Positions 25,682-35,736 of a stretch of DNA of 64,000 nt are shown here, one piece after another. Position numbers and translations under genes: made by a program. Source of the stretch: JADKAV01 sp963769435 (GTDB lineage: Bacteria; Actinomycetota; Actinomycetes; S36-B12; UBA10799); contig CAVYLN010000002.1 in assembly GCA_963769435.1 (NCBI GenBank), positions 1,674,001-1,738,000 of the forward strand, given 5' to 3'. Below the pieces are notes generated by a model. It did no database searches. It was not told the origin of the DNA and worked only from the letters and a program-made list of their open reading frames with translations. The stretch's first letter is position 1, and every line of letters starts with the position of its first letter.

Positions 25682-26857
25682 ATGAACGACTACTCGACCA
25701 TCGACCTCAAACCCACCCCCGAGGATCACTTCACGTTCGGGCTGTGGACCATCGGCTGGCAGGCCCGCGATCCCTTCGGTGATGCCACCCGTGAGCCCAT
25801 GGACCCGGTGCTCGCCGCGGAGAAGCTGGGGGAGTTGGGTGCCTACGGGGTCACGTTCCACGACGACGATCTGCTCTCGCCGGCTCTGACCGGTGACGAG
25901 CGGGAGGCGGCCATCAGTCGCTTCGAGAAGGCACTGGCCGCTGCCGGCCTGAAGGTGCCGATGATGACGACCAACCTGTTCACCCACCCGATCTTCAAGG
26001 ATGGCGCCTTCACTTCCAACTCTCGCGAGGTACGGCGGTACGCGCTGGCGAAGGTGCGACGCAACATCGACCTGGCGGCGCGGTTCGGGGCCACCACGTA
26101 TGTCCTCTGGGGCGGTCGCGAAGGATCCGAGACGGACGCGGCAAAGGACGTGCAGGCCGCACTCGACCGCTACGCGGAGGGCCTCGACGCGGTCTGCGAC
26201 TACATCCTGAGCCAGGGGTACGACATCCGGCTTGCGATCGAACCGAAGCCGAACGAGCCGCGCGGCGACATCCTGCTGCCCACGATCGGGCACGCACTGG
26301 CCCTCATCGACCGGCTGGAACACTCCGAGATGGTCGGGCTCAACCCGGAGGTCGGGCACGAGCAGATGGCCGGACTGAACATGGTGCACGGCGTGGCGCA
26401 GGCGCTGTGGTGCGGCAAGTTGTTCCACATCGACCTCAACGGCCAGCGTGGTCCAAAGTTCGACCAGGATCTCGTCTTCGGACACGGTGACCTGCTGAAC
26501 GCCTTCTACCTCGTCGACCTGCTGGAGACCAGCGGCTACCCCGGCATGAGGCACTTCGACTACAAGCCCGCCCGCACCGAGGACGGCGAGGGTGTGTGGC
26601 GCAGCGCGGCGGCGAACATGTCGACGTATCTGATGCTCAAGCAGCGTGCGGCGCAGTTCCGTGCCGACCCCGAGGTACAGGCCGCGATGGAAGCCGCCGG
26701 GGTCTTCGCGCTGAAGGAGCCGACCCTGGCACCCGGCGAGACGCTGGCCGACCTGCCGGAGATCACCGACGTGGACCCGGCCTCTCTCGACCGCGGATAC
26801 CCCTTCGTGAACATCAACGAACTCGCGATCGAGCACCTGATGGGCTTCCGGGGGTGA
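25682..26857 (+). CDS. xylA: Xylose isomerase
   Basis: Interconverts D-xylose and D-xylulose with two divalent metals. The 391-residue length is that of the short class I (actinobacterial) enzyme. Visible active-site motifs are FGLWTIGWQARDPFG, GVTFHDDDL (catalytic His), LAIEPKPNEPRGDI (metal Glu), NPEVGHEQMAG and HIDLNGQRG. AAAGG precedes ATG 25682. The stop overlaps the xylB start (GTGA). Confidence 0.95.
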   Translation: MNDYSTIDLKPTPEDHFTFGLWTIGWQARDPFGDATREPMDPVLAAEKLGELGAYGVTFHDDDLLSPALTGDEREAAISRFEKALAAAGLKVPMMTTNLFTHPIFKDGAFTSNSREVRRYALAKVRRNIDLAARFGATTYVLWGGREGSETDAAKDVQAALDRYAEGLDAVCDYILSQGYDIRLAIEPKPNEPRGDILLPTIGHALALIDRLEHSEMVGLNPEVGHEQMAGLNMVHGVAQALWCGKLFHIDLNGQRGPKFDQDLVFGHGDLLNAFYLVDLLETSGYPGMRHFDYKPARTEDGEGVWRSAAANMSTYLMLKQRAAQFRADPEVQAAMEAAGVFALKEPTLAPGETLADLPEITDVDPASLDRGYPFVNINELAIEHLMGFRG

Positions 26858-28286
26858 GCGCCCCCCGCCTGGTGGCGGGCATCGACTCGTCGACGCAGTC
26901 GGTCAAGGTCAGCATCCGCGACGCCGCGACCGGCGAGGAGGTCCGCCGAGGGCGCGCCGCGCACCCGCCGGGGACTGCCGTTGATCCCGCGCACTGGTGG
27001 GACGCACTGCTGACCGCTATCGGTGATGCGGGTGGCCTTGACGACGTGGCCGCGATGTCCGTGGGCGCGCAGCAGCACGGGATGGTCGCACTGGACAGTG
27101 CTGCGGACCCGGTGTTCCCCGCGCTGCTGTGGAACGACAACCGGTCTGCCGCCGACGCCGACGCGTTGGTCGCCGAGCGTGGCGCGGCATGGTGGAGTGA
27201 ACACACCGGATCCGTGCCGGTGGCCTCATTCACCGTGACGAAGCTGCGGTGGCTGGCGCGCACCCATCCCGATCTCGCGGCAGCGGTCACCGACGTGATG
27301 CTTCCGCACGACTGGCTGACCTGGAAGTTGCGCGGCAGCCCAGCCGGTGGCGCCACGACCGATCGCGGCGATGCCAGCGGAACGGGCTACTTCTCGCCCT
27401 CGCGCAACGAGTACCTCACGGATGTGGTGTCAGGCGTCCTCGGCCGGGACGTACGACTGCCCGAGGTGCTCCTTCCCGGCGATTCCGCAGGAGTCACCGC
27501 TGCTGGTCCGGGGCTGCCAGGCGGCCTCGCTGCTCGGTGCGGGGACGGGCGACAACATGGCCGCGGCGCTCGGGGTGGGGGCGGCTGCCGGTGACGTGGT
27601 CGTGTCGATCGGCACGTCGGGCACGGTGTTCGCGTCGTGCGACGTGGCCACCGCCGACGACACCGGGATCATCGCGGGATTCGCTGATGCCCGTGGCGGT
27701 TTCCTGCCCCTGGTGTGCACGCTGAACGCCTCTCGAGTGCTGGACGCCGCGTGCTCGGTGCTCGGCGTCGACTACGCGGGGCTGGACCAGCTCGCACTTT
27801 CCGTGCCGGATGCGGCAGGGCTGGTGATGCTGCCGTACCTGGACGGGGAGCGCACCCCCAACCTCCCCGACGCGTCGGGCTCGCTGCACGGCATGACCCG
27901 TGAGAACTCCACGCCCGCCCACTACGCGCGGGCAGCGATGGAAGGGATGCTCTGCGGACTGGCCGCCGGACTGCAGTCGCTGCAGGCCCACCACGTCGTC
28001 TGCGAGCGAGTGATCCTCATCGGTGGTGGCGCCCAGTCGCCAGCGGTGGCACAGATCGCCTCGTCGGTCTTCGGCGTGCCGGTCGCGGTTCCGCAGCCCG
28101 GCGAGTACGTGGCCGCAGGGGCGGCGCGGCAGGCCGCGTGGGCGCTCACCGGCGACCTGCCCGCCTGGGACGCGACGACCGCACCCGGGAGCCGGACTCA
28201 CGCGGGTGGCACGCGCGGAATCACGCCCGGAGGTCTTGCGCGACTACCTGCGGGTGCAGGCGGCCGCCTACCCCGGGCAGCGGTGA
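26854..28286 (+). CDS. xylB: Xylulokinase, two frameshifts
   Basis: Phosphorylates D-xylulose to xylulose 5-phosphate. The N-terminal FGGY half (LVAGIDSSTQSVKV, VGAQQHGMVALD, LLWNDNRSAADAD) runs from GTG 26854. A first shift near 27500-27540 moves to the frame with LLGAGTGDNMAAALGVG, VVVSIGTSGTVF and LIGGGAQSPAVAQ. A second near 28170-28210 gives the end VARAESRPEVLRDYLRVQAA. Removing one base at each point yields 476 residues, the family length. Both halves are otherwise undamaged, so sequence error is likely. Confidence 0.87.
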
Positions 28287-28307
28287 GCCTGCCCTGCGGG
28301 CCACGGC

Positions 28308-29232
28308 TCAGAAACCGACGCCCGCCCTGCCCGCGGTGCTGATGCCGGCGGCGGCCAGCCAGGCGTTGACCTGCGCGGTGTTGTCGGTGGTGATCGCCCA
28401 GGCGCCGTCGCGGATGCACTGGTCGATCGCGCGGGGATCGTTGGCCGTCCAGACCATCCAGAGCAACCCCGCGTCGAGCGCCGTGGACGGCAGGTCGGGT
28501 GGGTAGCTGAACAGCGTGTCGAGCCCGTCGAGTCCCCGCTGCTTCGCCTGCGCCACCAGCCACGCGGCGTCGGCGTGCTCGTCGAACCCGTGGCGCTGGC
28601 TGTCCGGACCCCGGCGGTGGCCCTGTGCCCACCCGCCGATCTGCCAGCGCGGCACCGTGTCGACGATCCAGAAGACCCGGCTGCCGGACTGCCGTTTGAG
28701 TTCCCCGGCGGTGTCCAGGTTCTTGGAGATGTAGACGACCTGTTCGTCTGGCAGGTGCGGTCGCCGCCAGCACGTCCCGGACCACCTGCGGGCCCTCCAC
28801 CACCTCCACGACCAGGCTCCGGCCCGGGGGTACCAGTGCCACCGCCTCGGACAGTTGCGGCATGACGAGGTCGTGCCACTGGTCGCCCTTCCACGCTCCG
28901 GCGCTGAGTTCGTGCAGGTCCGCGTAGTCGCTGCGGGTCACGTCCAGACCCCGGCGATCGGTTGTCCGGTCGGTCGTCTTGTCGTGCGCCAGGATCACCA
29001 CCCCGTCCGCGGTGCGCCACACATCGACCTCGACCGCGTCGGCACCCTGTGCGAAGCCGTAGTCGATCGCCGCGAGCGTGTTCTCCGGAGGCCCCGCAGG
29101 ATCGTTGTGCTCATGGCCCGAACCCCGGTGCGCGACCAGTCGGACTATGCCCTCGTGAGGCGACAGCGCGTCGGCGGACGATCGGTGGGCGGCGGCCAGT
29201 GCCGCACGCCCTTGGTCTCGTGGTGCCTCCAC
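28308..29232 (-). CDS. Glycerophosphodiester phosphodiesterase, frameshifted
   Basis: Hydrolyses glycerophosphodiesters to glycerol 3-phosphate and an alcohol. LVAHRGSGHEHND and GPPENTLAAIDYGFAQGADAVEVDVWRT (split here by a few residues) contain the catalytic HRG and ExD motifs, followed by ILAHD. Near 28757 the frame changes to the one with DEQVVYISKNLDTAGELK, LLWMVWTANDP and AWAITTDN. One extra base accounts for it; corrected length 307. The GTG start is leaderless. It converges on xylB, 21 bases apart. Confidence 0.85.
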
Positions 29233-29238
29233 GAGGGC

Positions 29239-29244
29239 ACGGTA
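29239..29244 (-). promoter_or_regulatory. -10 element of leaderless GDPD gene
   Basis: TACCGT on the minus strand, six bases before GTG 29232. Confidence 0.5.
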
Positions 29245-29258
29245 TCGGACCTGTCGGC

Positions 29259-31273
29259 CTACAACGCGGCGGCGACCTCGGTACCCTGCTTGATCGCTCG
29301 TTTGGCGTCGAGTTCGGCGGCCACGTCGGCGCCCCCGATCACGTGCACGGACACGTCGGCGGCCTCGAGCCCGGCGGCCAGTTCCCGCAGCGGATCCTGA
29401 CCCGTGCACACCACGACGGTCTCGACGTCGAGCACCTGGGGGTCCCCTCCGACCAGCAGGTGGAGGCCGTCGTCATCGATGTGCTGGTAGGTCACGCCGG
29501 GCACCATCTGCACGCCGCGCTTCTTCAACTCCGTGCGGTGGATCCAGCCCGTGGTCTTGCCCGAGTCCGGCCCCCGACCTTGGTGTCCTTGCGTTGCAGC
29601 AGTGTGACCGCCCGCGCGGCCGGTTCCGGTTTCGGCTCGATGACGCCACCGCGGTTCGTATGTGTCGCGTCGATGCCCCACTGCGCGAAGAACAGATCCG
29701 GCTCCAGCGTCGCGCTCGGCCCGGACTGGGTCAGGTACTCAGCGACATCGAAACCGATCCCACCGGCGCCCATGATCGCCACGGTCTGGCCCACATGGAC
29801 GTGATCGCGCAGGACGTCGAGGTAGCTGACGACCTTGGGGTGGTCGATCCCGGGGACCTCTGGAATGCGCGGTGTGACCCCGGTGGCCAGCACCACCTCG
29901 TCGAAGCCCGCCAGGTCGTCGACACCGGCCCGGACCCCGAGCCGCACGTCGACCCCGGAGTCGACCAGCGCATTGCGGAAGTACCGCAGGGTCTCGGTGA
30001 ACTCCTCCTTGCCGGGGATCTGGGCGGCGAGGTTGAACTGGCCGCCGATCTTGTCGTCGGACTCGAACAGGGTGACCTCGTGGCCGCGCTGGGCTGCCGT
30101 GACGGCACACGCCAGTCCCGCGGGTCCGGCTCCGACCACGGCAATGCGGCGGGATCGCGCCGCCGGTTCGATCACCAGCTCGGTCTCGTGGCACGCCCGT
30201 GGGTTCACCAGACAACTGGTGAGCTTCAGTTGGAAGGTGTGGTCCAGGCAGGCCTGGTTGCACGCGATGCAGGTGTTGATGCGGTCCGCCTGCCCGGCGG
30301 CGGCCTTGTTCACGAATTCCGGATCGGCCAGGAAGGGCCGGGCCATCGACACCATGTCGGCCTGACCCGAGGCGAGAACCTGCTCGGCGACCTCCGGGGT
30401 GTTGATCCGGTTGCTGGTGACCAACGGAATCCCGACCTTGCCCTTGAGCTGTTCGGTGACCCAGGTGAAGGCCGCCCGGGGCACGCTCGTGGCGATCGTG
30501 GGGATGCGGGCCTCGTGCCAGCCGATCCCGCTGTTGAGGATCGTCACCCCCGCCGCCTCGAGGGCCTGCGCGAGTTCGATCACCTCGTCGAGGGTCGACC
30601 CGCCCTCCACCAGGTCGAGCATGGACAGCCGGAAGATGATGATGAAGTCGTCGCCGACCCGCTCGCGGACGCGGCGCACGATCTCGACCGGGAAGCGCAT
30701 CCGGTTGGCGTACGAGCCGCCCCACTCGTCTGTGCGATGGTTGGTGCGCGTTGCGATGAACTCGTTGATGAGGTAGCCCTCGGAGCCCATGATCTCGACC
30801 CCGTCGTAGCCGGCCTGCCTGGCCAGGGCCGCGCATCGGGCGAAGTCGTCGATGGTGTTCTCGATGTCCGCCACGGACATCTCGTGCGGGGTGAAGGCAC
30901 TGATCGGCGCCTGGATCGGGCTGGGCGCCACCAGTTCCGGGTGGTAGGCGTAGCGGCCGAAGTGCAGGATCTGCAGTGCGATCCGTCCGCCCTCGTCGTG
31001 TACTGCCTGCGTGACGACCTTGTGCTGTTCGGCCTCCTCCGGCGTGGTCAGCGCCGCACCCATCTGCCAGGGTCGCCCCTGCTCGTTGGGAGCGATCCCG
31101 CCGGTCACGATGAGCCCCACGCCACCGCGTGCCCGCTCGGCGTAGAAGGCGGCCATCCGCTCGAAGCCGTTCTCCGCCTCCTCGAGTCCGACGTGCATGG
31201 ACCCCATCAGCACCCGGTTCGGGAGGGTGGTGAAGCCGAGATCCAAGGGTTCGAGTAGATGCGGGTAGGCCAT
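29259..31273 (-). CDS. fadH: 2,4-Dienoyl-CoA reductase, FadH type, frameshifted
   Basis: Reduces 2,4-dienoyl-CoA during unsaturated fatty acid oxidation, using FMN, a 4Fe-4S cluster and FAD. The old-yellow-enzyme barrel begins LLEPLDLGFTTLPNRVLMGS. Cluster cysteines are in CIACNQACLD plus a later Cys, and the FAD domain in AVVGAGPAGLACAVTA. A run of five G (minus strand, 29571-29575) is one base short. After it the frame gives DSGKTTGWIHRTELKKRG and GGADVAAELDAKRAIKQGT, as in E. coli FadH. Corrected length is 671 residues against 672 in E. coli. Confidence 0.88.
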
Positions 31274-31370
31274 GAGATCTCCTCGTCGATGGCGGCAGCC
31301 TTCATGCTATTCAGGCCTGCTGACGGCCGGCCGACCCCCTCGTGCCCGCGCCGGAACGTTCTGGACACCC

Positions 31371-31376
31371 CACCAT
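31371..31376 (+). promoter_or_regulatory. -10-like element of nei
   Basis: CACCAT is followed by GGAGTC and the ATG at 31383. The same fifteen bases (CACCATGGAGTCATG) recur before the start at 57697. Confidence 0.35.
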
Positions 31377-31382
31377 GGAGTC

Positions 31383-32111
31383 ATGCCAGAAGGGGATGCG
31401 GTGCGACGAACGGCACTTGACCTCGACGAGGCGTTGCGGGGCCGGACGCTGACCACGTCCGACATTCGTGTCCCGCGGTTCGCGACGGTGGATCTGGTCG
31501 GTCAACGGGTGCTCGGCACCGTGGCCATTGGCAAACACCTGCTCACCCGCACCGACGCCGGGATCACCATCCACTCCCATCGCAGGATGGAGGGCAAGTG
31601 GGTCATCGGGGCGGCGGACCTTCGCACGGGACCCGCGCACCAGATCCGGATCGTCCTGCGGACCGCGGAGTCGGCGGCCATCGGCGTGCGCCTTGCGATG
31701 CTCGAGGTTGCCCCGACCACTCAGGAGAACCGCTGGGTCGGTCACCTCGGCCCTGACATCCTCGGAGACGACTTCGATCCCGGCCTCGCGTTGCCCGATG
31801 GCCGGCCACTGGTCGAGACACTCCTTGACCAGTCGGTCATCGCGGGTCTCGGCACCATGTGGGCCGCTGAGACCGCCTTCCACGCGGGCCTCAGTCCGTA
31901 CACACCGACCCAGGGCCACGACCTGGCGGCGGCGCTGGCGCGCACCCGGCGGCAGATGGCCGCCAGCGTGACCGGCCGTCGCCCGACCATGGCGGTGTTC
32001 GAACGTCCCGGGCAGCCCTGCAGGGCCTGCGGGGCCACCATCCGGGCAGGACGGGTCGGACGGCCACCTTACGACCGGGTCACGTATTGGTGTCCATCAT
32101 GTCAACGCTGA
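31383..32111 (+). CDS. nei: Fpg/Nei-family DNA glycosylase (endonuclease VIII-like)
   Basis: A 242-residue base-excision repair glycosylase/AP lyase. The N-terminal MPEGDAV provides Pro2 as nucleophile and Glu3. GKHLLTRTDAGITIHSHRRM holds the catalytic lysine. The helix-two-turn-helix (SVIAGLGTMWAAETAF) and a C-terminal zinc finger (CRACGATIRAGR, YWCPSCQR) complete the fold. MPEGD, not MPELP, points to Nei rather than Fpg. The promoter region faces the divergent fadH. Confidence 0.9.
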   Translation: MPEGDAVRRTALDLDEALRGRTLTTSDIRVPRFATVDLVGQRVLGTVAIGKHLLTRTDAGITIHSHRRMEGKWVIGAADLRTGPAHQIRIVLRTAESAAIGVRLAMLEVAPTTQENRWVGHLGPDILGDDFDPGLALPDGRPLVETLLDQSVIAGLGTMWAAETAFHAGLSPYTPTQGHDLAAALARTRRQMAASVTGRRPTMAVFERPGQPCRACGATIRAGRVGRPPYDRVTYWCPSCQR

Positions 32112-32144
32112 CCGGCTTCTAGAGGGGTCTCGTCGCGGACTTGA

Positions 32145-32178
32145 GCAGAATCGCCTTCACATGTGAACGGTTTCCTGC
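32145..32178. repeat. 34-bp palindromic element, copy A
   Basis: An imperfect palindrome beginning GCAGAATC, centred on TTCACATGTGAA and ending TTCCTGC, 33 bases after the nei stop. A second element of identical length and centre is at 55522-55555. Confidence 0.6.
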
Positions 32179-32266
32179 GGAAGTGTCGTCGAAGACGCCG
32201 GAAACGGCAGCCTCGGGTGACGATTCTCACCCCGATCGCTTCGCTGGGCCCTGTCGTATCCCGGCG

Positions 32267-32272
32267 TACACT
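32267..32272 (+). promoter_or_regulatory. -10 element of the Ser/Thr kinase gene
   Basis: TACACT predicts a start near 32279 and a 23-base leader carrying AAGGAG seven bases before the ATG. Confidence 0.45.
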
Positions 32273-32301
32273 GGACCCGTCCCCTCACCCAAGGAGTTGC
32301 C

Positions 32302-33678
32302 ATGCTGAACGGCTCGCCAGCCGCGCAACTCACCGCCGTGGATCCGCGGAAACTGGGCAAATGGGATGTGGAGGCGCGTATCGGCTCGGGTGGCATGGGA
32401 GTCGTCTACCGAGCCGTGTCCGGCGATGAGATCGCCGCGGTCAAGGTCGTCCGTCCCGGGCTGCTGGATGACCCGCAGGTCGCCGCCCGCTTCGAGCGCG
32501 AGGCCGAGGTGCTGCGTTCGGTGCAGGACAGCCACATCAGTCGTTTCCTGGATGCCGACATCTCCGGTACGCCCGCATGGCTGGCCACGGAGTACATCCC
32601 TGGTCCGAATCTTCGCGATGCGGTGGCGATCTGGGGCCCGTTGACGCCCACCCGCTGGTGGGAACTCGCTCGCGGCCTCGCCCAGGCCCTCGCCGTGCTG
32701 GAAATCCACGGGATCGCGCACCGGGACATCAAGCCGGCGAACGTCATCATCTCCGATCGTGGGCCCGTCCTGATCGACTTCGGAATCGCCCACCCGGAGG
32801 ACGCGACCTCCTTGACCGCCACGGGCATCGTCACCGGAAGCCCCGCCTGGCTGTCCCCGGAGCAGGCGAACCTGGATCCCCTGACCGCGGCCAGCGACGT
32901 GTTCTCGCTGGGCTCTTTGCTGGCCTTCGCGGCGACCGGTCGACCACCCTTCGGACAGGGTGCGACGGTTGCCGTCCTGGTCAACATCCAGCGCAATGAG
33001 CCGGACCTCGTCGGCATCGACCCGACACGTGCGGCGCTCATCACGCGCATGCTGGCCAAGGAGCCGCGCGTGCGACCTTCGGCACGTGAGGTACTGGACA
33101 TCGCGCGCCGGGTCGGTGACAACGTGGATGCCGACAGCACCGTGGGGATACCGCGTCCGGACAGTCACTCGACGCAGCCGATCCTCGCCCCGGCGGCCGT
33201 GCCCCCGCCCAGGGCCCCCGCGCCGGCACCGCCACGGTCGAACTCGTGGCGCGTCCCGCTGGTGGTGCTCATCGCGGGACTGCTCGCGGTCCTCATCGGT
33301 TTTCTGGGAATCCGTGCACTGGACACGTCCGGTTCGACGCCTCAGAGTCCGACGGCGAGCGAGCAGGCCCCGGCCGACCAAGGCGATGCGCCGGCGTTCC
33401 CGGGGTCGAACCAATTGCGCTCGGGTGACTGGCTGCTGAGCCAGTACTCGATCTCCCAGGACAACGGCAAACTCGTCATTGACGGCACCGCGGTCAACTC
33501 CGGCGCGAAGTCCGCAAGTACCGATCTCACCGTCTACTACTACATCGATGGTGAGGCGGTCGCTGTCGCGACGGGCAACACCGGAGACGTGGCCGCGGGG
33601 GCCAGCACCGCCGTGACGCTGACCAGCGAGGACGACTGGCAGCCGGGCAATCCGGTTCTTGTGGTCGAGGCCTCCTAG
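32302..33678 (+). CDS. Membrane Ser/Thr protein kinase (PknB-like)
   Basis: A 458-residue Hanks-type kinase. The cytoplasmic domain has the Gly loop GSGGMG (28-33), Lys48, H140RDIKPAN, D159FG and the activation segment TGIVTGSPAWLSPEQA. A Pro/Ala linker (about 290-312) leads to one membrane segment (317-339) and an extracytoplasmic region of about 118 residues. That region is acidic and Ser/Thr-rich, then beta-like (KLVIDGTAVNSGAKSASTDL). It has no PASTA repeats, so the sensed signal probably differs from muropeptides. Substrates are unknown. Confidence 0.93.
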   Translation: MLNGSPAAQLTAVDPRKLGKWDVEARIGSGGMGVVYRAVSGDEIAAVKVVRPGLLDDPQVAARFEREAEVLRSVQDSHISRFLDADISGTPAWLATEYIPGPNLRDAVAIWGPLTPTRWWELARGLAQALAVLEIHGIAHRDIKPANVIISDRGPVLIDFGIAHPEDATSLTATGIVTGSPAWLSPEQANLDPLTAASDVFSLGSLLAFAATGRPPFGQGATVAVLVNIQRNEPDLVGIDPTRAALITRMLAKEPRVRPSAREVLDIARRVGDNVDADSTVGIPRPDSHSTQPILAPAAVPPPRAPAPAPPRSNSWRVPLVVLIAGLLAVLIGFLGIRALDTSGSTPQSPTASEQAPADQGDAPAFPGSNQLRSGDWLLSQYSISQDNGKLVIDGTAVNSGAKSASTDLTVYYYIDGEAVAVATGNTGDVAAGASTAVTLTSEDDWQPGNPVLVVEAS

Positions 33679-33695
33679 CGGGCAGCCGCTGCCTC

Positions 33696-34274
33696 CTAGC
33701 CTTCGGGGCCACCGCCCTGCAGGACCGCTTCGCGCCTGCGACGTCGCCAGCGGATGACGAGCCAGATGAACACGCCCAGCGCTATCAGGATCAGGAAGGG
33801 CGCCAGGATCGCGGCGAACGCCAAGACCGTCGAAACGATGTCCTCCCCGGTACTGACCACGGGGGCCGCGGCACCTGCGGACCCGGCGTTGAGCACCGGT
33901 CGCATCGCGGCTTTCGTCCCGTGGATCGTGCCCGCGGTGAGCAGCCCTGCGATCAGCGACACGGCTGGCGGGATGTCGGTTCCGACGCTCGTGCTCGCTG
34001 CGAACAACACGGCCCCCGCCGCGGGTCGCACCACCGTCTGGACGAGGTCGTTCATGGAGTCGACCGCGGGGATCTTGTCGGCGAGGATCTCGATGAGCAG
34101 GAGTACGACCAGCACACCGAGCACCCAAGGGTTGGCGAGGTTGTCGAACGGAGTTCCGAAGTCGACCCAGCCGAAGTACTGAAGGAAACCCACGATGACC
34201 AGCGGGATGTAGGCATTGAGCCCCGCCGCGGCAGCCAACCCCAGGCCGGTCAGGATTGCGGTCGTGAGATCCAC
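33696..34274 (-). CDS. DUF4126 membrane protein
   Basis: A 192-residue membrane protein with about five hydrophobic segments. The start (ILTGLGLAAAAGLNAYIPLV) and the later ADKIPAVDSMNDLVQTVVRP are the DUF4126 pattern. The C-terminus is a final helix and a basic tail WRRRRREAV. Function is unknown. The GTG start is leaderless. It converges on the kinase gene, 17 bases apart. Confidence 0.85.
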   Translation of the reverse strand: MDLTTAILTGLGLAAAAGLNAYIPLVIVGFLQYFGWVDFGTPFDNLANPWVLGVLVVLLLIEILADKIPAVDSMNDLVQTVVRPAAGAVLFAASTSVGTDIPPAVSLIAGLLTAGTIHGTKAAMRPVLNAGSAGAAAPVVSTGEDIVSTVLAFAAILAPFLILIALGVFIWLVIRWRRRRREAVLQGGGPEG

Positions 34275-34280
34275 GCCTGC

Positions 34281-34286
34281 AGGCTA
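34281..34286 (-). promoter_or_regulatory. -10 element of leaderless DUF4126 gene
   Basis: TAGCCT on the minus strand, six bases before GTG 34274. Confidence 0.5.
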
Positions 34287-34377
34287 CTTGGCGCGCGCGA
34301 GGATTGGCGCCCGCTGGGCTCGAGAGCCGGTCCATGCTGCTGCGGCCCGCAGGCGCTTGCGGGGGCCGCCTGCGGCG

Positions 34378-34383
34378 TACCAT
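34378..34383 (+). promoter_or_regulatory. -10 element of leaderless siroheme synthase gene
   Basis: TACCAT, then six bases, then ATG 34390. Confidence 0.5.
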
Positions 34384-34389
34384 CGAACG

Positions 34390-35607
34390 ATGTATCCGGT
34401 ATTCCTGCGGCTGACCGGCCGCAAGGTCCTCGTGGTGGGCGCCGGGGAGGTCGCCGCACGACGGGTGGAGGCCCTGCGTGAGGCCGGCGCGGACGTCGTG
34501 GTCGTGGCCCCCGACGCGTGCGAGGCGATCGCGGGTCGCCACGACATCGAATTGCTGCGGCAGGAGTTCCAGCCCGAACTTCTGGTTGGGGTCCGTCTGG
34601 TGCAGGCCTGTGCCACGCGGGTCGTCAACGCTCAGGTGGTCGCTGAGGCTGAGCAACGGGGGATCTGGTGCGTGGATGCCTCCGACGCGCAGTCGTCGCC
34701 GGCGTGGACCGCCGTGGTGGTCAGAGGACCTGACGACGTGCAGGTCGCTGTGTCCGGCGGCGGGGACCCGGTCCGGGCGAAGTCCTTGGCACAGCTACTG
34801 ACGGCCGCCTTGGACGGCGCCGATCTGCGCCGGCGTCGAGCGCACGCAGGGCACGTGGCGCTGGTCGGTGCCGGGCCCGGTGATCCGGAACTGCTCACGG
34901 TGCGAGCCCGCAACCTCCTGCAGGCCGCCGATGTCGTGGTCACCGATCGCCTTGCGCCACGGGCGGCACTCGAGATGAGCCACGCGCGGATCGTCCACGT
35001 CGGCAAGAGCCCGGGTGAGCATGCGGTCGGCCAGGAGGACATCAACCGAATCCTCGTCGCCGAGGCGCAAGCCGGGCACCGCGTGGTGCGTCTGAAGGGT
35101 GGCGACCCGTTCGTACTCGGTCGCGGAGGCGAGGAACTGGCCGCGTGTCTGCAGGCCGGCATCGAGGTCGAAGTGGTCCCCGGGATCACCAGCGCGGTTG
35201 CGGTCCCTGCGGCCGCTGGCATCCCTGTGACACACCGCGGCATGGCCACGGGATTCGTCGTGGCGACCGCCCATGGTGAGGATCCGGGACTTGTCGCGCA
35301 CCTCGCGGCGATCCCGCCGGAGATCACCATCGTGCTGCTCATGGGCGTGCGATCACTGCAGATGGTGGTCGACGTCCTCGCTGACAGCAGGTCGCCGCAG
35401 ACCCCGGCTGCCATCGTGGAGCGCGGTTGGACCCCACGGCAGCGGACCGTGAGTGCGACGCTGGGCACGGTGGTGGCGGCAGCGGAGGCCGAGCATGTGG
35501 AGGCGCCGTCCATCGTGGTCATCGGGGAGGTCGCCGCTTTGCACGATCAGTTCGGCGATGTCGCCCGGATCTCGGCGGACGCGGGGTTGGTGGCCGACGC
35601 CCCCTGA
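34390..35607 (+). CDS. cysG: Siroheme synthase (precorrin-2 dehydrogenase and SUMT)
   Basis: A 405-residue fusion that makes siroheme, cofactor of sulfite and nitrite reductases. Residues 1-150 are the NAD-dependent precorrin-2 dehydrogenase/ferrochelatase (YPVFLRLTGRKVLVVGAGEV). Residues 155-400 are uroporphyrinogen III C-methyltransferase (HVALVGAGPGDPELLTVRA, VRLKGGDPFVLGRGGEEL, PGITSAVAVPAAAGIPVTHR). The dehydrogenase part is somewhat shorter than in E. coli CysG (457 residues). With SQR and metY/metX it points to active sulfur assimilation, although sulfite reductase is not in the window. Confidence 0.93.
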   Translation: MYPVFLRLTGRKVLVVGAGEVAARRVEALREAGADVVVVAPDACEAIAGRHDIELLRQEFQPELLVGVRLVQACATRVVNAQVVAEAEQRGIWCVDASDAQSSPAWTAVVVRGPDDVQVAVSGGGDPVRAKSLAQLLTAALDGADLRRRRAHAGHVALVGAGPGDPELLTVRARNLLQAADVVVTDRLAPRAALEMSHARIVHVGKSPGEHAVGQEDINRILVAEAQAGHRVVRLKGGDPFVLGRGGEELAACLQAGIEVEVVPGITSAVAVPAAAGIPVTHRGMATGFVVATAHGEDPGLVAHLAAIPPEITIVLLMGVRSLQMVVDVLADSRSPQTPAAIVERGWTPRQRTVSATLGTVVAAAEAEHVEAPSIVVIGEVAALHDQFGDVARISADAGLVADAP

Positions 35608-35668
35608 GGCGGATCAGGAGCCCAGCCGCCGCCTTCAACCAGCCTTCAGCCGCGTCGCCCTCCGCGAC

Positions 35669-35736
35669 GTTGGAGAACGTGCACGAGGTTGGAGGTACCA
35701 CGCGTGTGTTCTCCAACATGGTGAACGTTCTCCAAC
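35669..35736. repeat. Inverted repeats built on GTTGGAGA
   Basis: GTTGGAGAACGT (35669-35680) pairs perfectly with ACGTTCTCCAAC (35725-35736). A nested CGAGGTTGGAGG (35684-35695) and TTCTCCAAC (35709-35717) give two direct and two inverted copies of the motif. A related pair is at 42204-42262. Confidence 0.65.

Noticed and set aside
32227..34656. 809-residue open frame on the minus strand
   Set aside because: It is antisense to the Ser/Thr kinase and reads as Arg/Gly/His-rich text without domains; typical of GC-rich shadow frames.
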